Counted from the stretch's first letter, positions 24,401-37,545 are shown. The stretch is DNA of 64,000 nucleotides from Chanos chanos (GCF_902362185.1 NC_044495.1:54055794-54119793), one strand, 5' to 3'. The notes: a model not told the origin generated them from the sequence alone. Numbers and translations: made by a program.

Positions 24401-25285
24401 TTAACTAGCTTGTTATCTCCCGCGTCATGAACTATTCCAAGTCTGAGAGCCAATTTACCCGAAGTTCTCATGAATCACACAAAAAATCCACCTCTATCTC
24501 CCATAGTCCCGAGGCTGCTGACAGTTCATCCTTCGATGTCCAGCTGGGAGACATCATTCTCACAGCAACAGATGGACTCTTTGATAACATGCCTGACTAC
24601 ATGATCTTACAAGAACTCAAAAAACTCAAGGTACTGATCTAACTCTTGGCACACACTCTGTAAAGATCTTTTTTTTTTTTTTTAGGTTAGATTAAAAGAA
24701 TGTGATAGCAGTGCTTGCATCTCGCTCGTTTCAGAACACCAACTACGAGAGCATCCAGCAAACGGCCAAAAGCATCGCGGAACAGGCTCACATCCTGGCG
24801 TACGATCCCAATTACATGTCGCCCTTTGCGCAGTTTGCCTGTGACAACGGCCTGAACGTACGGGGTGAGTAACTAGCATTTCCGTGGTGAAGGTAACTCT
24901 GTTGCTTCTCAGGAAGTACATCTGCTGAGGAGTCTTCAACAACAACCAATTTGCTCCTCTCTGAAGCCAAGCGAATGAAATCAATGTATTCTTTGTGCAA
25001 CAGTTGTCCAAAAAGATTGTATTAAAAAAGAAATGTAGCGATGATATACAATCTTGCTGGGGGGTTTTTTTCCTACTGCACCATAGTGTCTCCCAGAGGT
25101 CTATTCATTCTAGTACGAACTTCTGACGAACAATGCAAGGCGTGGAGCTAACAGATGTTCTGCCAGTCTGTCAGTCTTTCAGTCATTGTCTCTCACACTG
25201 GTGTTTTCTGTTTTGCATCTCTACAGGAGGAAAGCCAGATGACATCACAGTTCTTCTTTCCATAGTGGCAGAGTACACAGACTAG
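17806..25285 (+). CDS. pptc7: Protein phosphatase PTC7 homologue, mitochondrial (6 exons, 297 aa)
   Basis: Exons: 17806-18007, 20555-20734, 21939-22137, 24507-24630, 24735-24864, 25227-25285; 894 coding bases. The first 40 or so residues are basic and hydrophobic ([18 protein letters not shown]), consistent with mitochondrial targeting. The rest is a PPM/PP2C phosphatase domain with its metal-binding acidic motifs: ADGVGGW with Asp71, GDSG with Asp151, TDGLFDN with Asp216, and PDDIT with Asp283/284 near the end. PPTC7 is a manganese- or magnesium-dependent serine/threonine phosphatase of mitochondria, linked to coenzyme Q synthesis, protein import and restraint of BNIP3/NIX mitophagy. The length is close to human (304). 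Intron 1 is about 2.5 kb. rad9b follows tail to tail, as in human 12q24. Whether this is the a or b fish duplicate cannot be told. Confidence 0.95.
21376..21403. repeat. Poly(A) run in pptc7 intron 2
   Basis: About 28 consecutive A on the plus strand. It could be the tail of a degraded retroposed copy, but nothing recognisable lies upstream. Confidence 0.8.
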
Positions 25286-27005
25286 CATTTGTTCAGAGGG
25301 CACTGTGCCTCGCGCTGTCTTCCTCTCTCTCGGTTTATTGGACTGGTGTCTGTTTCCTGCTGGCAGGATTGGGGGGGGGGGGGGCGCTATTGTTATTCAA
25401 GATTGTTGATGGCTTAACCTGAACCTCCCTCCTGGGGTTCTCATGTCCCGACCCAACCTCTTGCCTTGAAGGTTGTTAGTCTTTCCTCCCATTCATGATT
25501 GGCTTAAACAGAAGGAAGATTCCATGTTGATCCAACCTGATCTTGAACCTTGCTTAAGTTGAGGGGCCGTCTCCATCCCTTCATTGCCAATCAGTTGAGA
25601 TTAAAATTAGTTTTGATCAGCGTCACATGGGCAGCGTCTCACTGGATCACAGTTAAGGAAACAGACGTCTCATCAGCGGGCAGTCAAACATGTCATGGAG
25701 AGGAGATTTTTGTAGAGGGCTACGATAGCAACATGTCAAATGTCTCTAAAATGGCAGCAAGCAAGTAAAGAAAGGATGGAGAAGAGCAGAGTAACTTAAA
25801 AGAGTAACAAGGTTGCAGCATCATAGAAATTTTAGAGAATGTAACTATGCAGAATTGAGAGACTCTGGAATGGGCGTGGCTTACCAAAGCCAAGGTCATA
25901 CGGCAAAGGTCACTGGCAACTTTTTTGCCTGGTCAGTGTTCCATTAGAGCAGCACCTGGTTTATTAGCAGCTACCTGCTATCCGTCGTGGTGTCAAAAGG
26001 CCACTTATCATGCCAAATCTTATTTAAGCTTATTGGGTCTTAAGTAGCTGCCACCTTCTGTCAGGTCCAGTCTGTTGAGTTTAAAGGGCAGGACTTTTAG
26101 TTCGGAAGGAAGATCCGACACTTGCTACAAAATCACAGTGTTCAACCACTCGAAACTGCACAAGATGAAAGTCAAACAGCAAAAGATAAACTGTTATATG
26201 ACTGAACATGCAATCATTACACGTGGATGCCATAATCTTTGGGAGTTAAAACATGCATGAACGAAGATGGTGAAGGTTGAAGATTCACTTTCGCATGTAA
26301 TTTAAATTGAGGAAAAACTATGGATGTATGTCTTTTTACTCACCAAATGGGTTTATTATTTTAAATATATATATATATTGGCACTAAATTAAAGATGCAA
26401 ATACTGCATAACATTTTTAAACTTCAGGGTCCAGGGCAAAGAGATGTTGCTCTAAGTTTGCTTAAGAAGAAAATTTTACATATTTTAAATATTTATGGTG
26501 TCAAGAGCAGTGTTCGTCCCCTTTACCCTCTGTTATGTGTAAATGGCAATGCAAGAGACTGCAAGATGAGTTGAGTGCACAGACAAGAAGCCTCCTGTCC
26601 TGTGTCCAGCACTCTGTCTATCTGTCTGTCTGTGTGTGTGTGTGTGTGTGTGTACGTGCGTATGTACGGGTGCACAATTGTGTGTATGTGTTTTCTATCT
26701 GAGGTGTATATATTTTAATACTTAACTTGTAGATCTATGTATGTACTAAGATGTATGAAATGTGTGTATTTGGGGAGAGTAAGCGATTTGACAGATGTTG
26801 TAATGAGAGTGTATTTGCTGAGTTTGTAGGTTCTGTGACTCTTACAAAAATGTCTTCTTTTTTTTTTTTTTTCTTCAAAAAACTTAATTTTAAATGTCCC
26901 TTGAGGTGTATACTGTTAACGCACAAAGCTAACGCTAGCATCTGTGAATGCTTACAGTGGATACATGATGGGTCACATGATCTAATAAAGGTTTATTTTT
27001 ATAAT
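25286..27005 (+). other. pptc7: Long 3' UTR of pptc7
   Basis: There is no other gene between the pptc7 stop codon and the AATAAA at 26984-26989 (context TCTAATAAAGG), followed by a T-rich stretch. This gives a 3' UTR of about 1.7 kb, in line with long PPTC7 3' UTRs in other vertebrates. It includes a G run at 25371-25384, a TG repeat near 26632-26653 and AT-rich stretches. Short frames inside it look like chance. Confidence 0.65.
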
Positions 27006-27009
27006 TTTC

Positions 27010-29240
27010 TGGGGGCAGTTTTTCACAGGTTCACGTTAGATTGAGATTAAAAATCATGACAGTTTTAAGTATTGGCTCTCATCCAAAGTGACACCAAAAA
27101 AAAAAAAAAAAAACACACACATTTTCTTTTCAGGCAGAAACAAATAGTCACACTTCTCACAAATTCCATTGAAAAATGATTCATTTGACATGTATGCATA
27201 ATTTTTTTTTCAGTGCATGATTTATAATTGTGCCTTATTCAGGGTCTTAGTAGCAAAAAAAAAAACCCCTGCTGTTTCCCATGGTGTGAATGCCAGCGCT
27301 TTAGAATTGCCCACTCTCGTCAAGGAGCTATTTTCATGGCGGGGTGCCCCCCCGCCCCCACTGCCTTAATCGGCTCAAACTGCAGCATCTTATTGTGAAT
27401 TCCTCCGCTCTCCCTCATGGGAACCATGCCTGTCAAAACGTTCAAGGTGAACTACTGAATGATATATTTTCGCACAAAATCAGTACCATTTCAGGATTAG
27501 CTGTAAGATCCTCAGGTAGGGTGTACAGTGGCATGGCTTATGTAACACTCCATTGTTTGCACTCTCGCAGCCAGTAGCTATTGAAGTCAACAGAAGCAGG
27601 ATTTAGCGTTCTTTTTCGCTAGCCGACGCTGATTATTTAGGTGACAGAAAAAAAAGAACACGTTATCTGTTAGAAAGCTAAAGATGTTTGTGTGAGAAGA
27701 GCACGACAGCAGTGACGCGTTATCTTTTGTATCCTGCGCTAACGAACTATCTGATAATTATGCTTTCGCATCTGTTCTGCCATTCAGAAGAAATGACTGG
27801 CTTTGCATGTTGGTCATATTCAACACATAAAAAGCACTAATATTAGCCTTCAAGTGAGGATGTTTTCATAGTTTTGACATAACTTTTAGGTTATTTCCCA
27901 CATAAAACTTAAACCAGCTTGCAAACTGTGGCGAGCACAGATTTCACTAAGCAAACTTGATGCACTTACAGGATTACAAATGAAGACAGAGTCATTTATT
28001 CACCACCCTTACTGAAGACAGGAGAAACAGCATGTGCTTGAATATAATAACTTTTATTTTTCTCCACCGCATGGCAAGGTCTTGCAGTGTACGCTCTGCA
28101 TAACTTTCTGAACTCAAAGTAACTCACAATTTTATCACACATAAAAGTGTTATAAAGTCAGCGTCCAACCGACAAGTCAGTTATCCCTGACCAACATACA
28201 AAACTGTGTCAGATTATAAATCCCATGCGTGGATTAAGGATTACATTGCCACTGACCGAACTCATGAGAATAAGGCTAGATGAACACACAAAGACAGTGC
28301 AACATCCCATTTCACCTGAACCATATTTTCAGTCTCTGACAAGCACATTCATTCTCCAGTCAGGAAGAACACCACATCACACAAAGCTTCCTTTTGATTT
28401 GGACTGATCACCCAATTACAAAAAAAAGTCATTATTTGTAATTTATAAAACTGTATAAAGAAACCGATATGCTGTAAATATGTGATGTAAAGGTTCTGTA
28501 AATATATTTTCAGTGCTGTATATTTAAATAAAGACGACAATATTTATTACTCATCTGTGCTTGTGGCCTTATCTAAAATGCTCCATCATCCATTTTGCAA
28601 GATTTTGCATAGCACACTCGACTTGTATTCAGGATACACTTCCGTAAGGCGTTGAAGAACAGAATTTCTTAGTGGTGAGTGAGTCAGTGTCATGGCTTTC
28701 AGCCCTGAACAGAGAGACGAAACAAGGGGCGTCTCCCTGGCGCTGTTTTTTTTTTTTGTTGTTGTTCTTGTGGTGTAGCGCCGTATCACCGAGCCTCTGT
28801 GAGAACACAGAGTGCACTATGTTTGTTTAGGTACACATACCACACTCTTTAGACAGAATGCCAACTGCATTGCTGCAAAACACAACACGCCGAAAGCACA
28901 TAACCTCATTTGTCCTCTGGGGCCATTTCATTTTATTTTTTTTTCTTTTCCCCCTTTTTATCTTTTCTCAGGGTGTTTCTTAAAGATATCAGATGGGAAT
29001 AGCATGTTCTCGTAAATTACCAGAGAGAATTCCAACAAGATTTGATCATCGCTTCCGCAAACACATTTGAAATCATACAGCAGGTATCGTGCTCTCCCAA
29101 TGTATTTACATCCAGTAACTTAACAAAAGCAGGAGCAGCTTAAACGGAATAAACAAGCTCCTGTTATCCACCCGAAACTGAGGGGAGGTTCTCTGTCCTC
29201 CATGTATAGGTATACCCTCTCAGTGTCCATATATACTCCA
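27010..29240. other. Intergenic gap between converging pptc7 and rad9b
   Basis: AT-rich, with no supported gene on either strand. On the plus strand AATAAA near 28529 could serve a longer pptc7 transcript. On the minus strand the rad9b 3' UTR should start at 29264, with AATAAA only about ten bases after the stop and others farther left. Confidence 0.5.
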
Positions 29241-29264
29241 CATACCTCCCTTTATTTACCTGAA

Positions 29265-32200
29265 TTAGTGCTGCATTTTTACTCCTTCGCCTTCTCCTCC
29301 GTCATCCTCGGTGTCACTGCCACACACCAGACTGGGCAGCTCTACGTCACAGTCACCGCGCTGCTCACAGGACACAGCGCCGAACAGAAGCGAACGAATC
29401 TGTTTACAGACCAAAAAAAAAAAAAAACACGATGGAAATCATTCTCAAACACTTACATACTGAGGTATTAGACTTTTGACTGTTTGCTCAGGAGAGAAGA
29501 AAAAAAAAAATCTTGGAAAAGAAGCAGTCATGCCGTGATGAGACACTATAGACATATGTTGTGCCAGCAAAAGGTTGGGTTGAAGTTTAAGGTCAGAAGA
29601 TTGCGATTACACTTAGCCTGGACATTAACACATGAGCTGACAGCACAAGGCAGTCCAGGCAAGAGAAAGACTGGGCATTTGGAGTAAGAGATCAAAACAC
29701 CCAGTAGGATTAAAAAAGGTTTTTAAAGGGTGAACGAACAGCTAACCCACAGATAACCCCATGGATCAACAACAACAACAACAAAAAAGGACAACATGGC
29801 TGCAGCAGTGGGTAGTCTATAGTAGACTAATAACACGCTGTTCTTTACCTCCTGGCATTCAAAGCCTTCCACACATGAGCCACCACGTCGATGAACTTGC
29901 TGACCCGAAACTTGTTTTTTGAGGGGGTTTTTTATGAGCTCGTACGTGACTCCTAGCTGTCCAACGTCTCACCTTGTATGTGGCAGGAGTTATGGGTGTG
30001 GGGAGGGCCTGGCCCAGGTCCTGCGTCACTCTGGGCTCATCCCTGGGTCTTCCTGCCTCCCGTAACTCCATCAGCCTCCTCATGTGAAAGGCAGGGCTGA
30101 ACACGGGACTGCTCTGACTGGAAGGCACCCGCTCATGGGTCGAGACACCGCTCTGCTGGGGTGCCGCGTTGGCCACATTTGCCTCCAAACGACCTTCGTT
30201 TTGGGAGGGCGCCGCAAGGTGACCTTCACCACCAGATCTGGGAAGTGACAGACAGTTAATATTATGTAATAATAAGTAAATCGATAAACCGACTGTTTCT
30301 GAAGTGTAACTACACACATAAATAAGGACCAATCTTGAGACCTGCAGTCTGTTCTCAGTGTATTCAGCTACAGTTATAAGCGAAATATTAATCTGACAGA
30401 ATCTTTTTTTTTTTCCCATTCAGAGGCCATAGGCAGTGGACAGCTGTAGCAGCACTGGAAATGTTCCAGTTTATGGTCACCAGCAAAAGGATAATAACTG
30501 TGCATATCGAGGTGGAGAGCGACGACATTTGCATACGACTGTCCGCGGAGGAGGGAGACAGAAAAGGGACTGGAGGCCCCTTGAGTTAACACCAGAGCCA
30601 GAGCCGCGTGACTGCCGCGTACACTGCCGCACGTGCAAGCATGTGTGACAGGGGAACAGAGGCGAAGACGGTGCGGGGGGGGTGTAGTGACAGTGAGGGT
30701 CTGACAGCAAGAAAGCAAGACAGAGGGGGCGAGCAAGAGAGAGAGAAAGAGAGAGAGAGACTTTGATCAGGAGGGAGGAGGGGAGAGTAAGAACAGGACT
30801 AGTGAAGGCAGGCGTGTGAATATGTGAATTATCCCCCTGGGGGGGGGGGGGCTCTATGTTGAAAATGGGCTCCCGCCTAGGGCTGCCTGCCGTAAGAACT
30901 CCACTCCACAACACGCGGCTCACCGAAAATTTAGCACAACAACTGTTTAGAAACAGAAACCTGGTAACAGAATATCCGTCTCCCTGATCGTGTGTGCGGA
31001 TCTCCTGTAAACTGTGCATACACCATAGATACCACCTCTGTCTCATCATCCATCAAAAAGGGAGATATGCATTAGCTGTGAGACTTGAGTAATATGTACA
31101 AAACCAGCGTGATGCATTGCATAATGACTTTTTTGCTGCTCAATTTACCATATAATTGCCCTTCTCGTATGATGAATAGAGGAGGAAGAAGTTGTTACGA
31201 AGAGACTTCACCTGCGTTGAGCTGATTTACGCGTGTGTAAAGACAGCACTGTTTTTCAGTCTTTCAAGGAAAAGAGGAAAGGAGAGGAATCTTTAACCAA
31301 TTACTCAAAAGCACTGACAGGGCAGAAAGGCTCACCGGGGTACAAAGGTAAATGAGTGCGAGGTGTGTATTTTGAACTTATTTTTCAGAGGAACGATTGC
31401 AAGATAGTAAATGTGTGCATAGTACTGTAGTTAAGGTCACCGGCTGTGTATTTTTCATCCAGACAAATACATAATGAGCAACGAATATTGCGTTTCAATT
31501 TCTGTTAATGTCTGCTCAAACATTTTCACAAAGGAACCCATGTCACACAAAATCCATTTGACATACAGTCTAAAACACGCAAGAACGTTTTTGAAAATTG
31601 CTCTGATTCCTACGAGGCATAAATACTGCAATGAGGAGGATTTTTTTTTTTTTTTTTTTAAAGTTGTCATTGAGCAGGTCAGAGAGGCTACCAGAAGCTC
31701 TCCGGCGACCCAGATGTGCAGACCGGTCCAGACCGGCTTCTGTAGCCCTGACACTGAGAGAGAGTGACAGAAGAGAGAGGAGAGAGGGCTGGGGTTGGGT
31801 TGGGCTGGCGTGACATCACTGCCCATGCTGGACACATCCTAGAGGGTTGTCAGGCTTAGAATGGATGTGTGCCTGTCAGGACACTGTCCCTGCCTTTACC
31901 TTATATGGGCAGGAAGCACTGCATTCCCACTCATCTACTCCACGCCCACTCACAGTTTAAAGGGAAGTCGGCGGTGGCCGAGAGAAAAAAAACCCCCATA
32001 AAGCCAAGATGACACTGCACTGGCCAGGAGACGTCACGGACGCAAATATGCGGTTAAAGCGTTAACGTGTTGCGCACGTTGTATCATTTCTGATTTATGC
32101 GCTGAAGGCTCGTTAAGTGTTGGAATGATGATAAGATGATAAGTCAAAGAACTGTCCCTCGAGATGAACAGGTGAACATCAAGGAGAAAACTGTGCCCAC

Positions 32201-35200
32201 AGTGTGTTTCGAATGGAGGATAGAGCTGGACACATTCTGAATCTGATACAGAGGATGGGCCCCAGTGAAAAATGACTACCATGTTACAGTGTGTATGGGC
32301 TAGGATATCCCACTGCAGTAAAGTCAGTAATAATAGTGGAGATGTTACCTCATTGTACAGTGTCTCGCTGTTGGGTCAGCCTGACATGGTTCTGTGAGGT
32401 CTGGGTCTACCAGGGTGGCCAATACTACACTGGCCTCCAATAGCATATCCTCCACACTGAAAGACACAGGTCTGGAGAACAGCATAACAATAATACTACA
32501 TAAATACACTAAAACACTAAATAATAAATACCATATAATACACAGTATATACAATATGATATGATATAATATATAGTTTATTTAACAATAATAATAACAA
32601 TACTAACATAATACAGTATAACTATACAATACTATATAATAAACACTAATTAATAAGTGTGTATCATAAGAGTTACTCTGTCACAGTGGAACTAGAAAAC
32701 AGGACTGGAACAGTCAGAGCACAGAGGAATATCCCCTACACACGTACATCAGGTGCATCTAGTTAAAAAGTTGAGGAGTGTCTGAGAGACTGACAGACTG
32801 ACTCACTTTCCAGATGCACCAAAGTGAACCGACACTGGCAAAGCATGAGAGTCTGCGAAGGAGAGTAAGCCCTGGGAAAAGCACACACACACACACACAC
32901 ACACACACATTTATGACATCAAGTCTGAGGTCAAGGACGCTGGAATAGCAGTGACTGACGTTTTAAGCTGAAACGCTGTGGGATTAATCACAAAGGGCTT
33001 TAGCATCTCAGCCAGCGCCTCTCCTGGATGAGAGGAAAACATCACAACGCCTTACATAAATACATAAAACATCAAAAAAAATTTTCTTTTTTTAACAATT
33101 TACGATTTTTACAGCGTTTCAAAAAACAGGTGGCAAATTCATCATCGCCATACCATAAACCCCAAAGAAGTTTTCTTTACCTAGGGCTATTTTTGACTTC
33201 CTGTCCCCTGCTCTCCATATACAGGCAAAATTTCCTTGGACAGCTTTCAGTTAGTTTCATAAACACAGCACTCCTGAAAACTATTCAGAAAATCCGGTTC
33301 TGTAGCGCATGAGTAACTCTCGATAAAAAAAAATGGTACAGCGATCAAGGAGAAGGGACAGATTAAGCACCGGACGTGGGGACAACCTGTGACCTCTTTG
33401 GCTGCGGGAGTGGGGTCAGTTCTAAAGAGAAGGTCAGTGGAATGTGCGATGGACATGTTGTGCTCTCCAGCCCTGTAACTCACTGTGACAGGTTAGGACT
33501 CCACATAAGTATAACAGGGCTGACCATCTGTCCCGTACAATCAGCGGCTGACAGAAACACACGGGGATCTGCACGCCACGTAACAGCCGTCTGCAATACA
33601 GGCCTGCCTCGGGCGCTTCGATTGCCAGGAACGAGGCTAAAGTTCGCGAGACCCAAACAAAACGCTGCACGCCGAGACCTTGTTTCTAACAGAGTACGAA
33701 ATCAATATTTAAATAATGAAAACAAAAGTGAAAGGATTTTAACACATACATGTCTGAATAATTTGCTTTCTCTTGCCTAAAGTGCATTTTGTCACCTTCA
33801 TTATTACACTTTCTAAACCATTACAGCTGAACCAGAAAACAACCTTTTTTGTTTATTTGTTTACCAGAATCGTTTGGCTCGACATATCTGTTTGAACAAA
33901 AAAAAAAAAGAAAAAAGGGCATTACAAGTTCAAACTCATTATTCATCATCAAAGACTAAAAAGAAAAAAAAGAAAAAAAAAAACGAGGAACATTACGCTA
34001 CCGTATTTGATAGCAATGATTCAGTTCCTCGTGGACTGGGCACAAGTGAAAATGATAGGTGCAGCGCCTCCAGAACATCTGGGTCCCGGGACAGAAATAA
34101 GCCTCCATAAAAACAAATCCGGACAGACCGAATGAACCCCCCCCCCAACCCCTCCCCAAGTGAGCGCAAACACACAAACGCATCCTGATTTATTCATGAC
34201 ACGCTGGCACACGCGGACCCAAACACATACGCGCTCACATGGCACATGTAGCTTCACACTGTGTCAATGTCTCCCCAGGTCAAGTCCTTACCCTGAGTTC
34301 CTTAAGACAGAAGGTTATGTCCGAGTCCACTCCGACTTGATAGTAGTCAAATTCGTTTGGGTGCAGGGATATTTCGGTGTGCACTGAGTTCACATGATCT
34401 GCACTCAAACAGTGGGCAGAGTGAACACTCTAGTGAACACTGTGGTGTTAAAGAGAGTGTTATGCATTGATAAAATAGGCCTAAATCTGTATATTATCTT
34501 CACTGCCAAAGGCCAAAGGATTAGCAGTTTTAGAGGTTAAACGTGTTAAAGGAATAGGTTTAATTAAGCACTGATGTTCAATTTGCTAAATGCTAGATTT
34601 AAATGTCCTAAAGCAATATGTTTTAGAGGTGGCATATGACATTCATGGCTGGTGGTTGGACTCATGGACAGTCCTAAAAACTGACATGAATTTCTCACCA
34701 CATTCCTCGTCACAGTAATTTTTGAAGTTCGCTCTTTGGGGAGATATGGAGAGAGTGATTTCCTGCTGTGAGACTGGAAAGTGCATCACTATACCACCTA
34801 ACAGTCTGAGATAAAAAAACATATATATATATACACTGCATTACTATGCCACCTAACATGATGAGATGCATATATAATGCATATATATAGTGTATTACTA
34901 TACCACCTAACAGTCTGAGATAAAAAACATATATATTTATATATATAAAGTGTATTACTATACCACCTAACAGTCTGAGATGAAAACATATATATACACG
35001 CCTTCATCCATTTGTCAAAACTAATAACTATCACACACATCATCCATACTCTTTCAGTCTTTCTGCATTTTTAAGTAGTACTATAAATGAGCAAAATGCT
35101 GGTACTCAGTATTTCATGTCCTGTTTGGTTAATTGGATTAGATGTGAACAGACAGTGTGTGCTTTACTTTGCTTGGGCTTTCAGGACATTTGGACAGAGA

Positions 35201-36471
35201 TGGGTTGGAAACACTGCCTGAAGAGCCTCACACTCCTGGTAACCCAAGTTATGAGTCTTGGTGATCCCTACCGTGAGAGAGGACAAAGACAAAAAAAATC
35301 TACAACTTGGTCATTGAAATGACCCTAAAAAACAATCTGATTACATTTACAATATTATCAAGAATTTTCTGTCAACCAACCAACTTGCATTGCACAGCTA
35401 CTGATTGAGCTGCCTCTTTTTCCTGGATGTGCTATTGTGAAATGTGGATATATTGTGCCCCCTTGTGGTTACTTTGGCTAATGCTTCCAATACTCATACA
35501 CATCATCATACCCAATTCACTAGGGAACACATGAGCAGTAACTTACCATGGCGACAGTAAAACTGGAACATCACTCTATTTTCTGAGACATTGAAGGATA
35601 TCTCACATCTGTCTACACTGCGCTCAATGGTTGCTAGGCAGCGGAAGAGTGGCAACACTGACTTAAAAAAAAAAAAAAGACAAAGCAATAATTTCTGAGT
35701 ACTACATGGACACTGAAGATCCTGCTTTTGAGATTCTGACTGAAATGGTTGAGTCTGGATTTCATGCGAGATCAAGAACAAGGTTCTCTGAGAGAACTTG
35801 CCTGGATCATAATTAAAACTGACTCTTCAAAATCATAAGATCCGTGTAATTTTTCCTACACTCTTCTGTCTTTTCTCCTAGATTTTGTTTATACTTTTTC
35901 ATTCATTCATTCATCCATTCAACCTTTATTTAATTCTCGGAGATACACTGGGGTAGCCCTCATTTTCAGAGATGCCGAGATGTCAAATAAAAATAAATCA
36001 CACTTTATTCTGTACAACAGATAAACAAACATACTCTGATAACCATCTCAGAGCAGGATGACTGCCCCCTGTGAGTCTTGGTTCCTTTCAAGAGTCAGTT
36101 AGGCCCTTTACATTCTAAAGCTATTTCCTGACAGCGTCTACTGTATAAGGCATTATATTAAATAAAGCTGAATTTAACTGAATTGTGAACTCTCATTTTC
36201 ACTGTAGTATGCTTAATCTTCGTTTCTGGCTCTCAGGTTTGTTCATTTGTTAGCCTGTAGCCATTTCAGGATTTCAAGAGGAAAAGGTGATGAAAATGTT
36301 CATTTAAAACAATGTTATTGGTCTCTATGATACCTTCAGAGCTAGCCTGCATTTTACAGCTCCACAGTCTGTCTGTAGCTCTAGGCTATAGTGCTGGAAG
36401 AACAGCGGAGAGAACAGGAAACAAGCGTATGCTGAGTGGGCTGTGTTCACAGAACGCACTGCAAACTAGAG

Positions 36472-36522
<51 letters not shown>

Positions 36523-37545
36523 AGCTATTTGCTTAATTGTACAGCACAGTATTAATAAATGAAATTCACAATGAGATTGCTTTTGCTTATTGAGTTATTT
36601 TTACAACTCGAATACATGGAAGCTCCTTGTTGGCACGAATCGATATAAACGAGGAAAAATTGTTCGTGCTCTCCCCGTCGGGGAATCGAACCCCGGTCTT
36701 CCGCGTGACAGGCGGAGATACTGTCCACTATACTAACGAGGAACCACATGCAGGTAGTAGTTACTGTGTACTTTGGAGGCCACGCACACATAAAACAACT
36801 TGACATAAATAAAGTAAAACAACAAAAGCCGTGGGAAATTCACCATTTCAGAATCATCTTAGTTTCTATCAATAAAGAGTTTACTGAAGAAAAACGTGTT
36901 ACATATAATTGTCACGGTTATGTCGTTTCGCAAACGACTAAAATCTACAATAGTTCAATCCATAGAGGTTCTCTCGCCTTGGTGACGATCACCGTACCAT
37001 GACACCAAATTCTAAAACAGAGAGATAATTTGCTTAGAAGTGATCTCGGTCGTCTCATTCCAATCCTGTCCACTGACCTACAGGTGACGCTGTGTTTTTA
37101 ATTGAGTTTATTACAATTGGTAACAAGTCAAAAAAAAAAAATGGAACGAGAACTTATTTACCCCTCTCTTCATGGGATCCAACCATATGTCCTCGCCAAT
37201 GCGTGACAAAGCATGAAGGGCCTTTCCAAAGACTGAAAAAGAAAAACTTGAAAGATCTCTAAAAAATACTGCTAAATTTTATAATTACCCAGCTGGTTAT
37301 TATCTAACTTCTCACATAAACTGTCAGGTCTCCTGTGGTTAACGACTGGCCCTGCAACCACCCCCCTAACTCCCCTCAACATACATCAGTAGGCCTATTC
37401 AATGATTGCTGCTCGCTGACAATTGACACTTGCTGAGATGTCAAAACTTTGTAGGTCATTGAGAAATGTCCTCAGCTTCCTAACCATATTAGTCTGAAAA
37501 TGGATTTTTACCTTTAACACCATTTCCTTCGATAATACACCTCAT
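29265..37545 (-). CDS. rad9b: RAD9B, 9-1-1 checkpoint clamp subunit (11 exons, 412 aa)
   Basis: Exons in reading order: 37512-37545, 37162-37232, 36334-36465, 35547-35661, 35168-35267, 34699-34805, 34292-34383, 32807-32871, 32349-32471, 29973-30237, 29265-29399; 1239 coding bases. The N-terminus MRCIIEGNGVKVFGKALHAL, then RSVNTAHSAYACFLFSPLFF, then LFRCLATIERSVDRC form the first PCNA-like fold; QEITLSISP and DITFCLKELRGLLSFADS belong to the second. From about residue 260 comes the unstructured serine-rich tail, ending in IRSLLFGAVS and an acidic stretch, as in vertebrate RAD9 proteins. RAD9 with RAD1 and HUS1 forms the ring that recruits TOPBP1 and activates ATR. The length is close to human RAD9B. 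The intron 2 acceptor uses an adjacent GA/CT microsatellite as pyrimidine tract. Neighbour pptc7 supports RAD9B over RAD9A. Confidence 0.95.
32881..32910. repeat. (CA)n microsatellite next to a rad9b exon
   Basis: About 14 CA units, starting 10 bases upstream (in transcript sense) of the acceptor of the rad9b exon 32807-32871, so the transcript carries a UG repeat there. Confidence 0.88.
34782..34980. repeat. Four-copy minisatellite made from the rad9b exon 6 splice acceptor
   Basis: The motif ACTATACCACCTAACAGTCTG recurs at about 34787, 34843 (diverged), 34897 and 34957, spaced 54-60 bases apart by AT-rich (TA)n spacer. The left-most copy is the real rad9b exon 6 acceptor plus its first coding bases, read on the minus strand as CTCAG before ACTGTTAGGTGG. 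Copies three and four keep the same acceptor sequence intact. Confidence 0.85.
36055..36185 (+). mobile_element. Fish interspersed repeat remnant in rad9b intron 3
   Basis: The stretch containing CCCCCTGTGAGTCTTGGTTC and CAAGAGTC, and ending in AATAAAGCTGAATTTAACTG followed by AATTG, matches from memory a common teleost repeat whose 3' end carries AATAAA and TGAATTGAA units. The copy is short and diverged. The family name is not certain. Confidence 0.5.
36476..36518. repeat. (GA)n microsatellite beside a rad9b acceptor
   Basis: About 21 GA units. Read on the minus strand it is (CT)n and ends about ten bases before the acceptor of the rad9b exon 36334-36465, so it supplies the pyrimidine tract. 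Confidence 0.9.
36671..36742 (-). tRNA. tRNA-Asp (GTC)
   Basis: The minus strand, from 36742 to 36671, gives a 72-base tRNA with acceptor arms TCCTCG and CGGGGAG, the B-box region GGTTCGATTCC, and an anticodon loop CTGTCAC between UCCGC and GCGGA. The anticodon stem pair differs from the usual CCCGC/GCGGG at both outer positions so that pairing is kept. A run of five T lies 11 bases after the 3' end and fits a Pol III terminator. There is no intron. The gene sits in rad9b intron 2, on the same strand. The intact stems and terminator suggest a working gene rather than a tRNA-derived SINE head. Confidence 0.94.

Noticed and set aside
29842-29912. A short minus-strand frame ending FIDVVAHVWKALNARR before a stop, as a possible last rad9b exon
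   Set aside because: The implied intron would be only about 60 bases with no pyrimidine tract, whereas 29265-29399 has a good acceptor, joins in phase and encodes the RAD9-type IRSLLFGAVS tail.
30477-31049. Minus-strand frame of 190 codons inside the rad9b intron
   Set aside because: It is low-complexity (Ser-Leu repeats from a GA tract), and rad9b exons on either side join in phase without it.
34798-35043. Minus-strand frame with a repeated SQTVRWYSNTLYI peptide
   Set aside because: It is the minisatellite made from the rad9b acceptor read in the wrong frame.
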